The notes: generated by a model not told the origin, from the letters alone. DNA of 64,000 nt from Mantis religiosa (GCA_030765055.1 JAUKNK010000325.1:953501-1017500), one strand, 5' to 3'. Positions 1 to 48,881 are shown, numbered from the stretch's first letter. Numbers and translations: made by a program.

Positions 1-1769
1 ATTCCTACGTAATAAGGTTGGCAGTTTTCATCAAAACTTTAAGAGCTTTTATTGAAATACTAGAAGGTTTCTCTGCACCTGTCAGCAATGAGTAAAAGTG
101 CATTTAACTAAATAATTCCAGCTACAACGCACAAACTGGACACAACGCTCTTTAGACCTCACGACAATAACAAATTCAAATTGCCTCCTTTCTTTAGAAT
201 AAAGTATCAAAGAAAATGATGAATAGCTTTAGAATTATTCAATTTTACATGTATATTAGCATCTAAATGACCGACTTAAGTATAGTGCTGCAGGTAAGAG
301 GAAAATGAATCGTGGTCATATCCTAGCGAAAAGGAATAATGTCCATGTAATGCTTACACAGTGTTTACTTCTAGGCAGGTTTAAAAACCCTCTCAATCTA
401 TTTCAATCACAAGCAATGTGTTACCTCAAAATCATGTGTGGGGTATGATCAACTGTAAACAAAACTGCTTCTGTTAAGCACTGTTTATATCATTCAGCTT
501 CTAAAGTATTAACAACTGAATCTCATTGTTTTACCATCATACTTTCGAACTACTTGAACACTATTTTGTCCATCCTAACATTGGGATGAAAGTAGAAGGA
601 GGTTACAAGTAAGTGTTCAGAATGTAGTGAAGGTAAATAAAATAAAGAGGATGTCGTAGGGTATTCCCGAAAATAGGGGATATGTTCTATTTCCTGTATA
701 TATATATGAAAAATTGATTTTAAATAAACCATTTAATATAATTTTTGAGAATCGCGAGTCATATTTTGAAATCCTGTTAACATAAATGTCACGCTTTCTA
801 ATTCTCTCATATAAGTTACTTGTAATTCCTTATAGTTATGTTTTCCGGAACCTATATGACCTTTAAAAAAGGCACAAGATACGCTTTTAAATTCCTTACA
901 CTTAAAAACACCATCATGTTCATGTACTTCTGGTGTGATTTTCATATTTAAGTTTTGACGTATTATACTATTTTCTTTAATCTGTAAGCTGTAGATAAAG
1001 TTGAAAGAATGTAACGATAAAATGTACAGGAAAAAGGCAGATTGAGAAAGGAAGAGGAAAGATGAAAGGGAGAGAGAGAGAAAAGGAGAGTTGGAGAGGT
1101 AGAGGGTATGAAAGCATTTTGCATTTCCTTCCGCGTCGGAAACCTAATACCTAATCTACCCGCTTTCTATAAGCAACAGCGAATATTTGTCACTTTCAGA
1201 GCTTCTAATTTGCTAATCAATTCTTTTAGGAGGGTAAAGATTTCATTATTCTCTCCATTGCCCTTCCCAATTTCTGCAATACTACATTATACATCTGTTT
1301 CTACACGTTTCCTTTGAGTGTATATTTGTTATATATTGTGATAAAGCTAAATAGTTTCCACCGTAAGAAAAGTATTTACAATTAACCAAGCCACCGATTT
1401 CTCTGCAACAATTGTTGAGAACTTTGAAAATAAAACAAAAACTTTCAGAATTTGTGCCAAACAATTAGAAGTATACTGAAAAACGATTTAAAAGAAAACA
1501 ATCCTCAAATTTTACAAAACAATGGCTTCACTACAATGAACATGAAATTAGAGGGTAGCTAAAGCAGCTGAAATGAGTATCTTAAGTTAGGCGGCTGGGT
1601 ATATCCTGAAGAGATCAAAAGGAAAACGTGTTAAACGAGATCAGCTCTTCATAATTCACTTGAACAAAAATAAGCATATAAGGTTCCAACACACAAAGAC
1701 CAACCACATGCCGTCAAGAATACAGCCCAAAGAAAAATGAAGTATTTGTTGAAAAAGATTTGGCTGGGA
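1..1769. other. AT-rich non-coding DNA, nothing recognised
   Basis: Only short ORFs without domain character are present. A purine-rich AG stretch sits at about 1035-1105. No RNA gene or mobile-element protein was recognised. Confidence 0.5.
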
Positions 1770-1976
1770 ACGTAAGTCATATCGTAAGATGAACGAATTG
1801 GGCGAAAAGATGCTCAGATGAGCCTAGGGTATATAGACCTTAGAGTTACCGAATAACGGTAAGTTTCAGGGTAAGGAAAAATCTCGAAAATACTTCTCCA
1901 GATAACTCACCATGTCCGATTCGAGCTCAGGATCCCTTGAATGTTAGACAAGCGTACCCTCACTACAGCGGCGGGT
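1770..1976 (-). repeat. tRNA-derived SINE, family A, old diverged copy
   Basis: Read on the minus strand it matches the family A layout: a tRNA-like head with B-box similarity, then a body ending in the 'cgatatgacttacg' segment shared with the copies at 17741, 18062 and 39749. It is the most diverged of the six copies; the A box is barely visible. Confidence 0.7.
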
Positions 1977-4900
1977 GATGATGAATTTTAGCAGTTCTGG
2001 AGTAATAAGCCAACTGAATTCCGTCCTATAGAACTACCATTACGAGTATATATGAACCGAGACTCTGGAAATGTTGGTCATCAACTAATTATGAAGCATG
2101 CTGACGATACTCTAGATGCTCAAGGACAATTTCATACACTCTACAATTAAAAAGGAATATTTAATTTATACTACCCTTGATAAATGTAGACAAAATCAAC
2201 TGACCATTGCTCACATTTCAAATAAATTTTCACAGCACGGACAGCTGGATGCAAATTTCAGAACCAATTAATACTGGATTTGTGAAACCGTTATGTCTAT
2301 CCACACAGCGAACTATTCCAAATGCTGAAAATTCGCAAGAAGTGAAATTTGGAAGCATTTGCATAGTCATAAATTTTATAATTAGAGGCATAATAATTTT
2401 ATTTTAAATATACTTTTCAAAACAACTCTGGATTTGTCATTCTATACTATGAATTCTACACGACTTCATAACATCTACACAAATACACAATATTTAGTAG
2501 ATTGTTTCTACTATTAAGAAAAGCAGTTTCTTAAGCTGAAGACCAGCAACTTTCTTCTTTGCTAATATATTGCGAGTTTACTTGCACTGCTGGTTTAAAT
2601 TATCTACTGTTGAGAAACAATTGAGCATAAGAAATTACATGTTAGGCTAATATATTTCTAGGTAGTGTTATAAATCCCCTTTGGTGTTAATATCATTACT
2701 TGCTATTCATATGAAGTAGTTTAACCAAAGTTATTATTAAAATAAGCAATTCAACAAAAGTTCTTATTTTAAGGTAATAATCGCATTCTGCAATAACATA
2801 TGAGTAGATCGAAAAAAAACATATGTGACTAAGGCTTATAACTCCTTCACTCTCATCTTTTAATAATGTAGTATATTCAGTTTTGGGGAATTTCAACTTT
2901 CAATCAGTAGAATTATTTCAACTTATACCATGTAGAGTTAAAGAAATGAGATACCCTTCAAAGCGTTTGACGGATATGTAGCTTTGCTTTTGCGATTAAA
3001 AATAGACTTTAGAAAAGATCTCGCATAAGAAGCATAAAAAGTCAAGAAAGTAATAACTGCATCTTATTATATTAATATGCCGAGCGAGTGGCTCATAACA
3101 AACTGTCTCTGCAAATTCGTCTGTCATTCCATTATAAAGTAACCCCATTATTCAGTTTGTGACAAGGTTGGTGACACGGTAGCCCTTCCAAGGACAAGTT
3201 TCTTTCCATTCTATCGCCCTGCAGGGTTTCTCTCCCTCCGCAAACACATTGTGACATGCACATAAACTTTAATGAGTCTTATCCCTTGGTAATCTTATTC
3301 GCGAAAACGTGATACTAATGTCGTATGGATTTCCTCTCACGGATTTCAACAGAATCCATTCCAGATGCTACTCATTTGAAATTCTAACATCATAGGCCGT
3401 TCTCGTCGCCGTCCTTAAAGCAAGATGAACCAGCAGATGTTGATTTTTAGAATGTATTTTGATTAATGAGGTTATAATCTGTAGAAGAGTATTCTTCTAT
3501 TTATTACTGAGTTGAAGCATAAATTCATTTTTAAAGTATTAGGTAGATACAATTAACATGGATAAAATAAATCTTTGGATATGTAAAACCAACGTTTGGA
3601 AAGTTCACCCCATTCCATAGCACCGGCGATAATATCTTAAAGATGAAATCGTACAACACTTGGAGGTCGGCATTACTGGTGTATTGCTTTTATGGAATTT
3701 CCGAGCTTAGATGTTCATAAATAGTTGTAATTTTAATTCAGTACTTAGATATTTGAAAAGTTTTTGGTGTTAAAAATCACCAGCTGGAATAATATTCAGC
3801 AACTGAATATCGAGAGTAAGGTCACTGTTGTATTTATTTATCTGCCAAACACAATTTGAGCTATTACTCGACAGAGGGTTGAGGCGTATCGACCTTCAAG
3901 TGACCAGCGCTGTAATCGTTCCTTATCAGGTCTTATCTAGTCGATTAGAAGAGTGAAATATTAGCAAGTTTATGTACAGTAAGTTGCGAAACGATTGGAA
4001 GCTGTGTGTCTATATGATATGATTTCGCGCGGCTGCAGATGTATGATATGTTACTGTCCAAAAGACATGATTACATCTGAACAGACTATACATTCACTGG
4101 ACTCACTGTGTATGTGCGTTAAGTTGAGGTATACATATCTGTGTTGCGAATTTTTCCCGATACGCTTTCCCGCTTTGTCATGCAGTACATTAAGTTAACT
4201 GTCTAAAACGAAGTATAAAAGCATGAATAAAATTAATTCAGTAAGAATATTAAACTAAATAATTTAGCTGACCGAGTTGCTTCCATAATTATGTTTTTCA
4301 ATTCCTCTTTGTCACGTGAAGCTAACCTAGAATATGTACGTGGAAAGAACATCGGAGAAAACAATTGAATAGGTTGTAGGGAGGTCATAAAATAAGAGAA
4401 ATGTCATGAGTTTATAAAAGATAGGATAGTCGCCACGGTTGCTGAAACTTCGGCTTACAACAGCACTTTATTAGTCAAAAATGCTATTATGCAATAAGGT
4501 TGTGATAGTATATTGTTTAGCAAACAGTTCCAAACCTTTCTGAAAATATGTAATGTGATAAATGGCATCTGCCTTAAGTCTGTCTGTCAACAACTAAGAA
4601 TGAGCATGAAGCAATTTAACCGCAAGAATGCAATGTTATAAAAAGTATAACTTGAACCAAATTTCCATCGTCTTACAAGGAGTTAGTAGGCAATATGAAA
4701 TTATCTCTTTGTTTGTATTATCACTCTGATCCGCAGCGTTTAATTAAAATCTGCATAGTCGTTTACTTTATTGGAAACATTTGTGCTCATCTTGTGTTAC
4801 TTTCTCATACCGAAATGTTCTCCGTGGTGTAAGCCTAACTTGCTAACCTACGATTCCCGAGATCAAGTTCAAACCCGGAAGAGGGCGATGAATATTTTTC

Positions 4901-6100
4901 CGGTTTAAAAATTTATATCATAGTTTCCCTTGAAAGGGAAGGGAAGGGAAGTGAAATTTATGGCCTCATGTTGTAGATCTACGGCACGAAACAAAATCTA
5001 AAGCTGGAATAACGTCATCCTCAACCAAGAATAAGAGCCTATCATGCCCAGTACCAGTTGGGCCAACGCAAATATGACTTCATGCGTTGAAACAATTGCA
5101 GAACGCAGAGGGGATATTCCAGTTAAACGCATGGCAATGCCGTAGACGAACTTGGTTCTTCTCCAAGCGATGAGAGGCGTTGCCAGACTTTAAAGATCAT
5201 GTATAGCACGTGATAATGACAAGAACATCGTGAACAACACAAAAAGCGGCTTTCGTTAGAGAGCGTTTATTTTGACACTGAAATGTATTAGGTGTTAGTA
5301 GTAAGAGATTTTATGTGACGTCATCAGCATAAGCAATACAAAATTATAGAAGCAGATTAAAAGAGACATTTATATATTGTAATTAATCAGAGAGACAAAA
5401 TAATAATGAGAATAAAGAAATAGTAAAGTACAGTCAAAATAAGAAATAAGAACTAAAAAGATAATAAAACAAATGTGTATTGATTTGAAAGAAGTGGTTA
5501 TCTAACGACAGGTTCTGAACTAAAGCACCGTACGGTTGGCTGCGTCACTTCAACTCACTTCGCGTCTGGCTGGCAACGAGAACAGACCTATGTAGCATTC
5601 TATTTAGCCTTATTTGTTTCATAAAAAGTGAATTAGTGATATGTAGTATCAAGTTTTGAAGCAATAAAACTTGATTAAAAACTAACTCCATTTCTTAACA
5701 ATGCCTATGCAAGCCCTGATGGTTACCTCTCATAGCTCCGCTGAGCAAGCTTGGGATAGATGTGGATGTTAGTGAGATCTTCGAGATATTTAATGTCGAT
5801 GGAGACCAGTTATTTCCCGCAAAATAGTTTCGCCTTCAACGTGGGACCTCCAAACAAAGAGACGATCAGAGAATCCTACTAACTTCCAACTGTGTTCAAC
5901 ATAGCTGCAACACGGCGTCGAAAGAGATAAACGACAAAAAGTTCAGGGAAACTCCAAGGTGAGGATTCCAAAAGAAGAAAAACGACCAGACGTTCAAGTT
6001 AGATGCATCGTTGGATTCCAAAATAGGAAAGACTACCAGAATTTCAATCATTCAACCTAGGAGTAAGAACAACGAACATCTAGTGTGACAGAATAAAAGG
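1977..6100. other. Non-coding DNA with weak repeat traces
   Basis: No coding exon was recognised. At about 4829-4895 a short tRNA-like stretch with a degenerate B box (AAGTTCAAACCC) may be a SINE head. A GGGAA run lies near 4935. The segment at 5540-5700, with an AATAAA near 5663, could be an LTR edge of the retroelement that follows, but no second copy was found to prove it. Confidence 0.4.
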
Positions 6101-6689
6101 TAAAGTGAAAATAAAATAAAAGATTAAGATAACATATGAACTTGAGACATGGCAAAAATGATAGGCCAGGATTTTAAGAAAAATATGGAAACTCGGAACA
6201 CAGAAGATAGAATAGAGTACAAGAAAATGTATTTGAGTCAGGAGAATGTGGTAGAAATGTAAACAGTTTAGGACTGCAAGATGTAGAAAGTCGAAGAAGT
6301 AGGGAAATGAATGTAGCTAGTTCAGAACTGCTAGAAAATATAATAGGATTAATTATGGAAGTGCCCTGAGATTTTAAGAAAGACATAGAAACACAAAGAC
6401 AAATAATAAATTTTTAAGAACAGATTTGGTAGAAAAATAGAAGAAAACAATTGATAGATATAAGAAAGTAATAGGTCTTGAAGAGCAGATTTAGGAAATT
6501 TAGAGAAAACGATAGAAAATAATAATCGGAACAGAAATATATAACAAAACAGAAACTTTGAATGAAGGAATAAGGGAGAAATAAATCAGTTTAGGAATGA
6601 AGTGAAAGAAAATAGAGAATAGTTTAAAGGGGAAATGTTCTGGAAAAAAATATGTCATCAAATGACTGAATGAACAGGTTAAGAGAATA

Positions 6690-9140
6690 GAAAAATGGGT
6701 GAGGAACTGATAGAACGATTAGGAAAAGAAAGAGGGGAAATAGCTCAAAGATTAGAGAAAGAAAGGGAGGAATTAGCACAAAGATTGGAAAGAAAAAAGT
6801 AAAGATTTAGCACACAGGTTAGAAAAAGGAAGCAAGGAAAATAAGGTTAGGTTTGACAGATCTGAAACCGAGATTCCAAAACAAAATAGTGTCGAGGAGA
6901 TTATTAATTAATTGGAAAATGTATCAATTGAAATAGTAATTGTATAATAAGTGGAACAGAAATATTGAAATGTAACAATTGTACCAAATTCAATTTGTAG
7001 TAATGTAAGTGATGTGACTGCAGGAAACGAGGCTGTGCCCAATATACCTGCTGACATTTCTATGTATTCACAATGTTATAAATAATTCCAATTCTGATCT
7101 TAGAACTAACATATCAGGAAATGTAAGTCAACATTTGCATTTACCCAATTATATGTGGAATGAAGTATTATCACCCACATTTGAAAATGAGGGTTCAGAA
7201 AATCTTAAAGCATTTATTGATGATTACAGAAGTATTTCTTAGTTAAAAATACACCTGAAGAATATAAAATAGTTTTTGTAAGAAAATGTTTCAAAGGAAA
7301 TACAGCTAATTGATTTAATTTATCTCTAGGGAACAGTAATGATTTTAGGACCTTTATTAACATTTCCTTAAGTAGATACTGGGAAGCAGGTAGACAGGCT
7401 GGTATTAGGCTAGAACTTAGCAATGGGAAATACAATCCTAGGACATACCAATCAATGGCAAATTATTTCCTGAAAATAGCAAGAAAATAACAAAAAAATT
7501 GTATATCCACTTTAAGTTAAAAGGTTGTAATTAACCTAGTAATTACTCACTTTTCAAAAGGTATACAAAGTTATCTAATTATAGGTAAACCAGAAAATAT
7601 TGCAGAATTTATAAATATATTGTTTACCTTGGAAGCTAATAAACAGAAACGAATATTGAATCATAACAATAACAATCTTGGACGAATTGAAAGAAAATTT
7701 AAACATCCTCTCGGGGAAAGGACAAAGCCTTATCAAAACACAAAACAGTGAAGTTAGAAATAGGTATAGTTGTTCAATACCAAGGAGAGAAAAGAATCAC
7801 TGGGAAAGTGGTGGGAGATATAATTTCAATAACACTGATACTAATAGGCACGAAGCTCATAGAAGGAGAAATGTACAGGTAAATTATATAAAGTCAAGTA
7901 GATTTAATCAAAATCACCAGGGAAAAATTTTAGGGGTAGGAGAAATCATGAGAGTGAACATCTGGCAGTACCAGCGACTACGAATAGGCGCATGTCATTG
8001 CACTGTCCAAGGTCACCTACTCAAGAAGTTCTAGAACTTACAGATATGAACGAGGAAACCAAAGTGGTAGAAAGACACACGCAGGAAGGGATGAAGCTGT
8101 TAGTTTTACGAGGGAATTTTTGGGTTCTCGTCATAAGCCAATCATTGAAAATAGCAATACCACTCATAACATAAGTGAAACCAGTCAAACACGTCCTCGG
8201 TGAACTGAGGGATAAATATTACGAAACAGGGTAACAAGTATATGGAAAAATATGTACCAAGAAGGCAATTGACGATAAATAAACATAGTCAAAATCAAAG
8301 TAAAGCCAAGAAAAACGAAAAGGTAGCCTGAGACACCAGAAATAGAAGTAGGTATAAGTAAAAGAAGATATACTGCCGTTATTGATAGAGGAGCTAATGG
8401 TACAGTATGCTCAGAACATTTTTATGATGAACTGGTTAAAGATGCATTAAAAATAAAGATACTACCAGTGAGTGGAATATATTGTTTCCTAGCTATAGGA
8501 AAAGAAACAGAGAGAATTAAATTACAAGCCATGACAGAGAAATTAAATAGTTGCAGATATAATAATAGGATGTGATTGCTTATATCAATGGGAAGCTATG
8601 ATAAATTTTGAAGACAGGTTTCTGCAAATAGTAATTGAAAAAGAGGTTATAAAAGTACCTTTTGAAGATACTGGCAATTCTCAGATATTCATTATAGATA
8701 ATGCAGAGGAGAAGAATCAGGTTATACTTTCTTTGCAGAATATATCAATACAGGAGCTATGCAATTAGCAAACGTAAATATTGCAAAGCATGATATAGAT
8801 AATGAAAAGGATAGGGAATATGATAGTGGTATTTAGACATATGAAAATGAAGAAAGTGATGTATCTCAAGAGAACCCTTTAGGAATTCTGAATTTCAAAA
8901 ATATAAATAGGCACCCAGAGTAGAAAAACAGCAAAAGTTTAAAAGAGCTTGCAAGAGGAAAAGTAGATCACTAATGATTTAAATTCAAGACAAAAGATCA
9001 ACTATTTAAAATTACTATTAAAAATAGAGACACATTCTCAGAAAATTCAGGAAGGCGTAACCATTATGCTAGCTCATTTGAGATGTTATCAATCAAAACT
9101 AAACCGTTCAATATCACATTTGATTTAACTGTATTTTATT
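6690..9140 (+). mobile_element. Decayed Ty3/gypsy-like retroelement: gag, protease and start of pol
   Basis: Several frames, broken by stops and frameshifts, together give the order expected of an LTR retrotransposon. A charged heptad-like coiled coil (ERLGKERGEIAQRLEKE) lies at about 6700-6800. A gag-capsid-like block follows at 7240-7490, containing EEYKIVFVRKCFKGN and SRYWEAGRQAGIRLELSNG. A retropepsin-like domain lies at 8339-8768, with VIDRGANGTVCSE, then after a frameshift IIIGCDCLYQWEAMINF. The segment DTFSENSGRRNHYASSFE at about 9020-9085 corresponds to the pol linker just before reverse transcriptase. No RT, RNase H or integrase was seen after 9140, so the 3' half is missing. The host-expected catalytic Asp-Ser/Thr-Gly is Asp-Arg-Gly here, so the copy is inactive. 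Confidence 0.75.
8339..8768 (+). pseudogene. Retropepsin-like protease remnant of the gypsy-like element
   Basis: The first frame (8339-8574) contains AVIDRGANGTVCSEHF and the flap-like LPVSGIYCFLAIG. A frameshift then leads into VADIIIGCDCLYQ, the second conserved hydrophobic-Gly motif of retroviral-type aspartic proteases. The active-site triad codons at 8384-8392 read Asp-Arg-Gly instead of Asp-Ser/Thr-Gly. With the frameshift, this makes it a dead copy. Confidence 0.72.
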
Positions 9141-9689
9141 AATAGGAATAAAGTTAATGCACTTGTAACTATAAATGCTCATGGAGAATTACCGGTAGGA
9201 CAATATCGATGTGGATATATTTTTGTTCTCCGTGTTACTTTTAGTAAACTTGTCTAAATTTTCCCTTTAAGGAACATGTCTAGCAGAAAATGTGTTCAGA
9301 AGTAGTTAATGGTTACAAATCTAAATAAGGTAAAATTGAATCAATTCTGACAGGTAATGCCCCTGTTCAAAAAATTAACTGCTTTACTAATTCCTCGAGA
9401 TAAGATGGAATAATGATATACCATTTTTCATCATAGTTTCCCTCTGGTATTCCTACAGAACTAATTCTTTCAGATGTTAGTCTACCTCTTCGCGTACTTA
9501 CACATCATAATCAAAAAGATACTGTTCCATAACGTAAAATATAATGAATCATACAGCAAATACGATAACTGGATTTCCACTTGTCACCTTAATTCTAGGT
9601 ATTGAGCCAGAACTAATTTTTGAAGAGATATCAGGTTCAATTGAATCCTAATAAAATTTAAGTGAACAATAGAAGATAAAGTTACTATG

Positions 9690-9740
9690 TGTTTCAAATG
9701 GGAAGAGTTCTAGCTTCTAGCGAATCGGATGCGTTAGACT
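9690..9740 (+). repeat. Short dispersed repeat, second copy inverted at 53330-53377
   Basis: The stretch beginning TTTCAAATGGGAAGAGTTCT is shared, with a few mismatches, with the reverse complement of 53330-53377. The similarity runs on through a 'tagcgaa..gatgcgtta' part. The parent element was not identified. Confidence 0.6.
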
Positions 9741-9778
9741 TCATCCTGCCCACCTCGTTACCCCCACTTTTTTATAAT

Positions 9779-9785
<7 letters not shown>

Positions 9786-9868
<83 letters not shown>

Positions 9869-9882
9869 TACACACACACACC
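9786..9882. repeat. (CT)n microsatellite followed by short (CA)n
   Basis: About 80 bp of perfect CT dinucleotide is followed by CA repeats. Ser-Leu and Arg-Glu ORFs through it are artefacts. Confidence 0.97.
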
Positions 9883-10039
9883 TATAGGTGAAAGACTACA
9901 TCTTTCAGTTCGTTGGCGAGGTTGTCGTTTGCCGTCTTCATTTATTTCATCTTTTCTAATATATTGGCCAATGCAGCTTCCATCGTCGTGTTCTACTCCT
10001 GACACCAAATGCGACATTGTGCCTTCTTAGACTTATAAA

Positions 10040-10407
10040 TCTTTTTTTGCAGAAATTTAAAATGTTTTTTATTTCAGTAAACAGTAACGTTGTACACACC
10101 TTGCAGCAGTAGGAAAACGTTACTTACACATCAGCAGTCTTCAAGCTCGTCTCGATCCACTGCCACGCGTGAGCAAACAAAACAATCCTCTGCGGTACAG
10201 TTCAAACGCACGATTAAAAGACAACTGCACATCAACTAGCACCTAGCAACTCAACTGACAACTGACCAGCAACTGACTCTGCTCTAACACTTTGCGGTCT
10301 TTTATACCGCCAGTCATTGCTCTAGAATGCAGTCCATCCTTCGATAAAAATCGCGACGCAGCGAGAGAAAGACGGACCTATCTGTCTCTTTTTTCTCTTT
10401 GTTTATT

Positions 10408-10410
<3 letters not shown>
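10040..10410 (-). mobile_element. LTR-like block (R/U5 and TATA box on minus strand)
   Basis: On the minus strand a TATA box (CGGTATAAAAG, 10299-10308) is followed about 240 bp later by AATAAA (near 10064). This is the spacing of an LTR promoter and poly(A) site. The order of motifs (poly-A site, 'acacac.ttgcag', 'cgcacgatt', 'tgcgg', TATA) parallels the LTRs at 23822 and 50275. The two (CT)n tracts flank this block. Confidence 0.5.

Positions 10411-10468
<58 letters not shown>
10411..10468. repeat. (CT)n microsatellite
   Basis: A perfect CT run of about 58 bp. Confidence 0.97.
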
Positions 10469-10471
<3 letters not shown>

Positions 10472-10619
10472 CAACAGTTCTCTCTCTTTCTTTCCTGCCC
10501 ACGCGTGACCAGCACTGGTTTGTCGCAACTCCAACACAAACATGCGAACGGTGACAATATCTATCCAAATCTTCGCCTACACACTGCTAGTGTGGAAGAA
10601 CGATGAACTTTCCAACAAA

Positions 10620-13600
10620 TAAACTAATACTGGTAACTATAAAGCCCGGCATAGAGCCCTGATCTCGCACCAACAGATTATCAATCTTTTTCGATCCATG
10701 ATTGTCACCGAATTCTTCTCATCAGACTGGTACCATCGTGGGATAATAAACCTCGCTGAACGATGGCTCAAGGCCATAAATCTGATGGCCTATAATTTGA
10801 AAATTAGTTAATTTATTGTCAGAACACATTTCAAATAATTGTTTTTCTTAAAAAAGGCATTACTTATGAGACAGATGCTACTACATTCCTACATGATCCA
10901 TAGGCTAAATTTGCTAAAATAAATATCTGCCTAATATGAAATCCTTATAACTCATAAATTCCTCAGCATATAGTAAGAGTAGCATCATCTTTAAATTAGA
11001 ATTATTATTGTAGTGTATATTACTGTCAAGTTTTCTACGCAGGCTTAGGAAAATAATCGAGTTATTTCACATACTTTTAAATTGATTATATTATTATTTG
11101 CAGATACCGTTTTGTTCTTGAATAGAATGAATACTAGGGTGAATTCTGCAACATACAGGCATGAACAATCATAGTATTCCCTAAAAGTAGTATATTTATT
11201 GTAAAATTTTTAAATGCTCATATTCCATGCATGTAGTAGTATTGCTGGTGCTGGTAAATTTTAATAAACAGAAACACATTGCATGCTCATATTTTTAGAT
11301 TAAGGGAGTTTCAAAACGTGTAATTTTGTTGCATTCTCCGTGCCAAAGTTTGTGCTGGAATCTAAGTAAGTAGTTGAGAAAGTAGATATAAATGGGTAAC
11401 CGCACCTTTGTGGTAAGGGACTCAACTACTCAACCATGTTACCTCCTCAGCCCAGCTCGACTTCGCTATCAGCAACATGACCGTTCCTTACAATGATAAT
11501 GCTACCTGTTACAAAAGCGTTATTCGTAACATCCTGCTGATAACACTAATGCTTGTTCGAGGACCTCTTCTAGCATTTGTACTCAACATCACACTCGCCT
11601 GTTATAAGAACGTGCTTTTGAAAGGACAACCAAGCCCTTCGATTTGCGCACGTTTGTTAAATGCGTTATCTCACTGATAGCTCTTTATGCGTACTACTCT
11701 CAACAATGTAGGGATACCCAACACAAAATATATTGTTTAAAAGTTTACACTTTTCTCGTCTACTCACCCAAAATTCAATACCCTATAAACACATTTGCAA
11801 GACTTCTGGAATCCCCCCCCCCCACACACACACGCTTCTAGAAAACGTTACCTATGTCTTTTTACCCATGAGTCTGTGAAAAACGTTTACTAAAAAATTT
11901 GGTTAAATACCAAACTTGAGATTATCTTCAGCTTTTTCCAAAAATGAGACACAAAGGTGTTCAATAAAATACCCTTAAAGTAAACATTTTATATAAAAAA
12001 TTTCGAACTTTTTATTTTCTCAAAAATTGCAAATCATTTTGGCTAAACTTCCATACATTTAACACATTTACGCAAAAATTAAAACATATATCTTGATCAA
12101 AACTTCATGCACTTAAAATATGTAAATTCTGTGGAACCCCCGAAAGGATTCTTCGACTGCGTAGAAACACTTTCACAGAGCTACAAAGCAAGTAACAATT
12201 AGTTTATGGTAATTTTGTTCAATGTACACCATAAAGCAAAATAACGTGATAAAGGAGGTCCATAATCGATATAACACCCAGCAAACTCGAAAAATCAGCA
12301 TTTGAATAATCATATTTCATGACTGCCACTGCACGAATACCCGAGCAGTCAGTACCAGTCATATGCTTAGTCTACCGTTTTTACCAAGAGAAACGGGTGA
12401 TACGTTACAAAATAAAAAGTGAGCTTTATTAAAGTGAGTTCGAGAAGAAATTCCAAGATTGGAAAATGTGCTGGCACAAGTGCATTGTCTGAGAAACATT
12501 TCAATGAAGATAATGTCACACCTCTTATTCACATAAGAACATAGCTTGAACAAAGTGCCCTTTTTGGAATGCATTGAATTAAATATTATATAACTGTACT
12601 AAAATAAACCTATCACATATATAAATCCTAAAACAAGTTAAATAATTTTGTATCGTCAAACCGGTAGAAAAGTATAGCTATTACTCACGTACTGTATCAA
12701 AATGTAGAGCTATGAAACGGGGACCCCTGGCTTTACTTCTCTTGCGAAAGAAGCGATGCTCAGGATCTTTACGCCCGAAAAAATATCCACTGGTTTCTCC
12801 TGTGTTCAAAAAATTCACATACAATACGTATATAAGCCACGATTTACTTCAAAGAAAGGTAAAATATGCGACACAAAGAAACTAAGGCATAATCCAGCAT
12901 GGATAGAGTAAAATAATCATCTTTCTTCAAATAATATGTGTGTAGCATTAAGTGATTTGGGACACAAATCATGAAACTACTGATTTTATATTTATTTGTA
13001 TATATATTACTATCGTACTTTAAAGATAGAAATACATTCTATGAAATAAAAGTTTACACATACAGTGTTTAAAGGCGGAACTTCATTTTAAATTTACAAA
13101 ACAGCTCTTTAAGGAAAACTCAGTTCAAATGAGACAATATTACTGATCACTAAAGGAACACATAATACCTATTTCAAATCACATTTGAATAATTCACTGT
13201 GTTCTTACTCTAGACTATACATATATTTTGTTAAACAAGAGGCATCATATACTTTTCTTTTCTTTACTGCATATTTTACTTCAGACGAAGTATTGCATTT
13301 TCCCTAAAATTATTATATCAGTCGTGAAAACATGATTATCATAGGTCGTGTTCGTGCTTCTCTGAAAGCAAAAATGCATTTTTAGAGAATATTACACCTG
13401 TGTATGTGTATGTATGCGATTTTGTGTACAGCAGAAACTTAGACCCCAAAGTACGATAACAAACAAACTTAGTATACAAGTTCATCCATAAGCCCAAACC
13501 AAACTGCTGTTTACTTGAAAATGTTATCGGCATTTTTCCTTCCAAAAATTGCTTTAGCTGATTTAATTAAGTGATCTATATTTGAGATAAGGTGAAACTG

Positions 13601-14200
13601 TTATGCATAGAAAATGAATTATTTTTAAAATACAATATATTCCAATAACCTTTCATAGCATCAGCCTTTTCTCAGATATTTTATTATTGGTTTTAATTTG
13701 TCAGTCGCTTGTAATTATTTAAACTGTAATCGTTGTTGAGTTGCCTCACGCAATATCATGTAAAGAGCATCGAATTTTAGAGCTACACGCTTCAAAACAT
13801 CTGAATATCAAATCGGTTTCTTCGATTCCTCTTGTATCTACAATGAAAGTATGCAATGAACCTTTTTCTGAAAGAGTTTACGACAATTAACATGAAACAG
13901 TCAAAGAAATTAACATTCATTAAAATAGTTTGTAGAAGCTTTATGAAAATAAGTGTTATTCGGTAGAGCAAATCATGTAAATGTAACATCAGATTTCTGA
14001 AAGTAATGCATGAACTTAAACCATTATGCAGTAGCTCCTTCCTTAGTCATACGAACGTTTTAATTTCCACCTCACGATTCCACATCAAATCGTTTAACTA
14101 TCAAATCGCATTGCCTCTTAAACTTTGATGGCAACATTTTATTAATGCCCTTTTAGGTTACGTCGTTATGGTTTACGGTCTACAGTGTGAGATAAGTACA
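10620..14200. other. Non-coding DNA upstream of the NPC2-like gene
   Basis: AT-rich, with only short ORFs and no recognisable exon or mobile-element protein. A C8 homopolymer followed by CA repeats lies at 11814-11832. Confidence 0.5.
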
Positions 14201-14203
14201 CAG

Positions 14204-14242
14204 TATATAAGCTCTCTTTCCTGAAAATGTACTATAGTCAGC
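14204..14242 (+). promoter_or_regulatory. Core promoter of the NPC2-like gene: TATA box and initiator
   Basis: TATATAA occupies 14204-14210. An arthropod-type initiator, TCAGC, lies about 30 bp downstream at 14238-14242 with the presumed start at A14240. That places the transcription start about 100 bp before the first ATG with no in-between ATG. The assignment rests on spacing and consensus only. Confidence 0.65.
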
Positions 14243-14338
14243 ATTTCGTCACTGGCACACACAACCATTTGATTTAGCCCGGACACTACCGTCATTTAGT
14301 TCAGTGTAGCACGATCTGTATAACAGTGAACTTCCAGC

Positions 14339-48881
<34,543 letters not shown>

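Noticed and set aside
9689..10606. ORFs of about 80-113 codons rich in Ser-Leu or Arg-Glu
   Set aside because: They are translations of (CT)n microsatellites; both strands are equally open and no domain is present.
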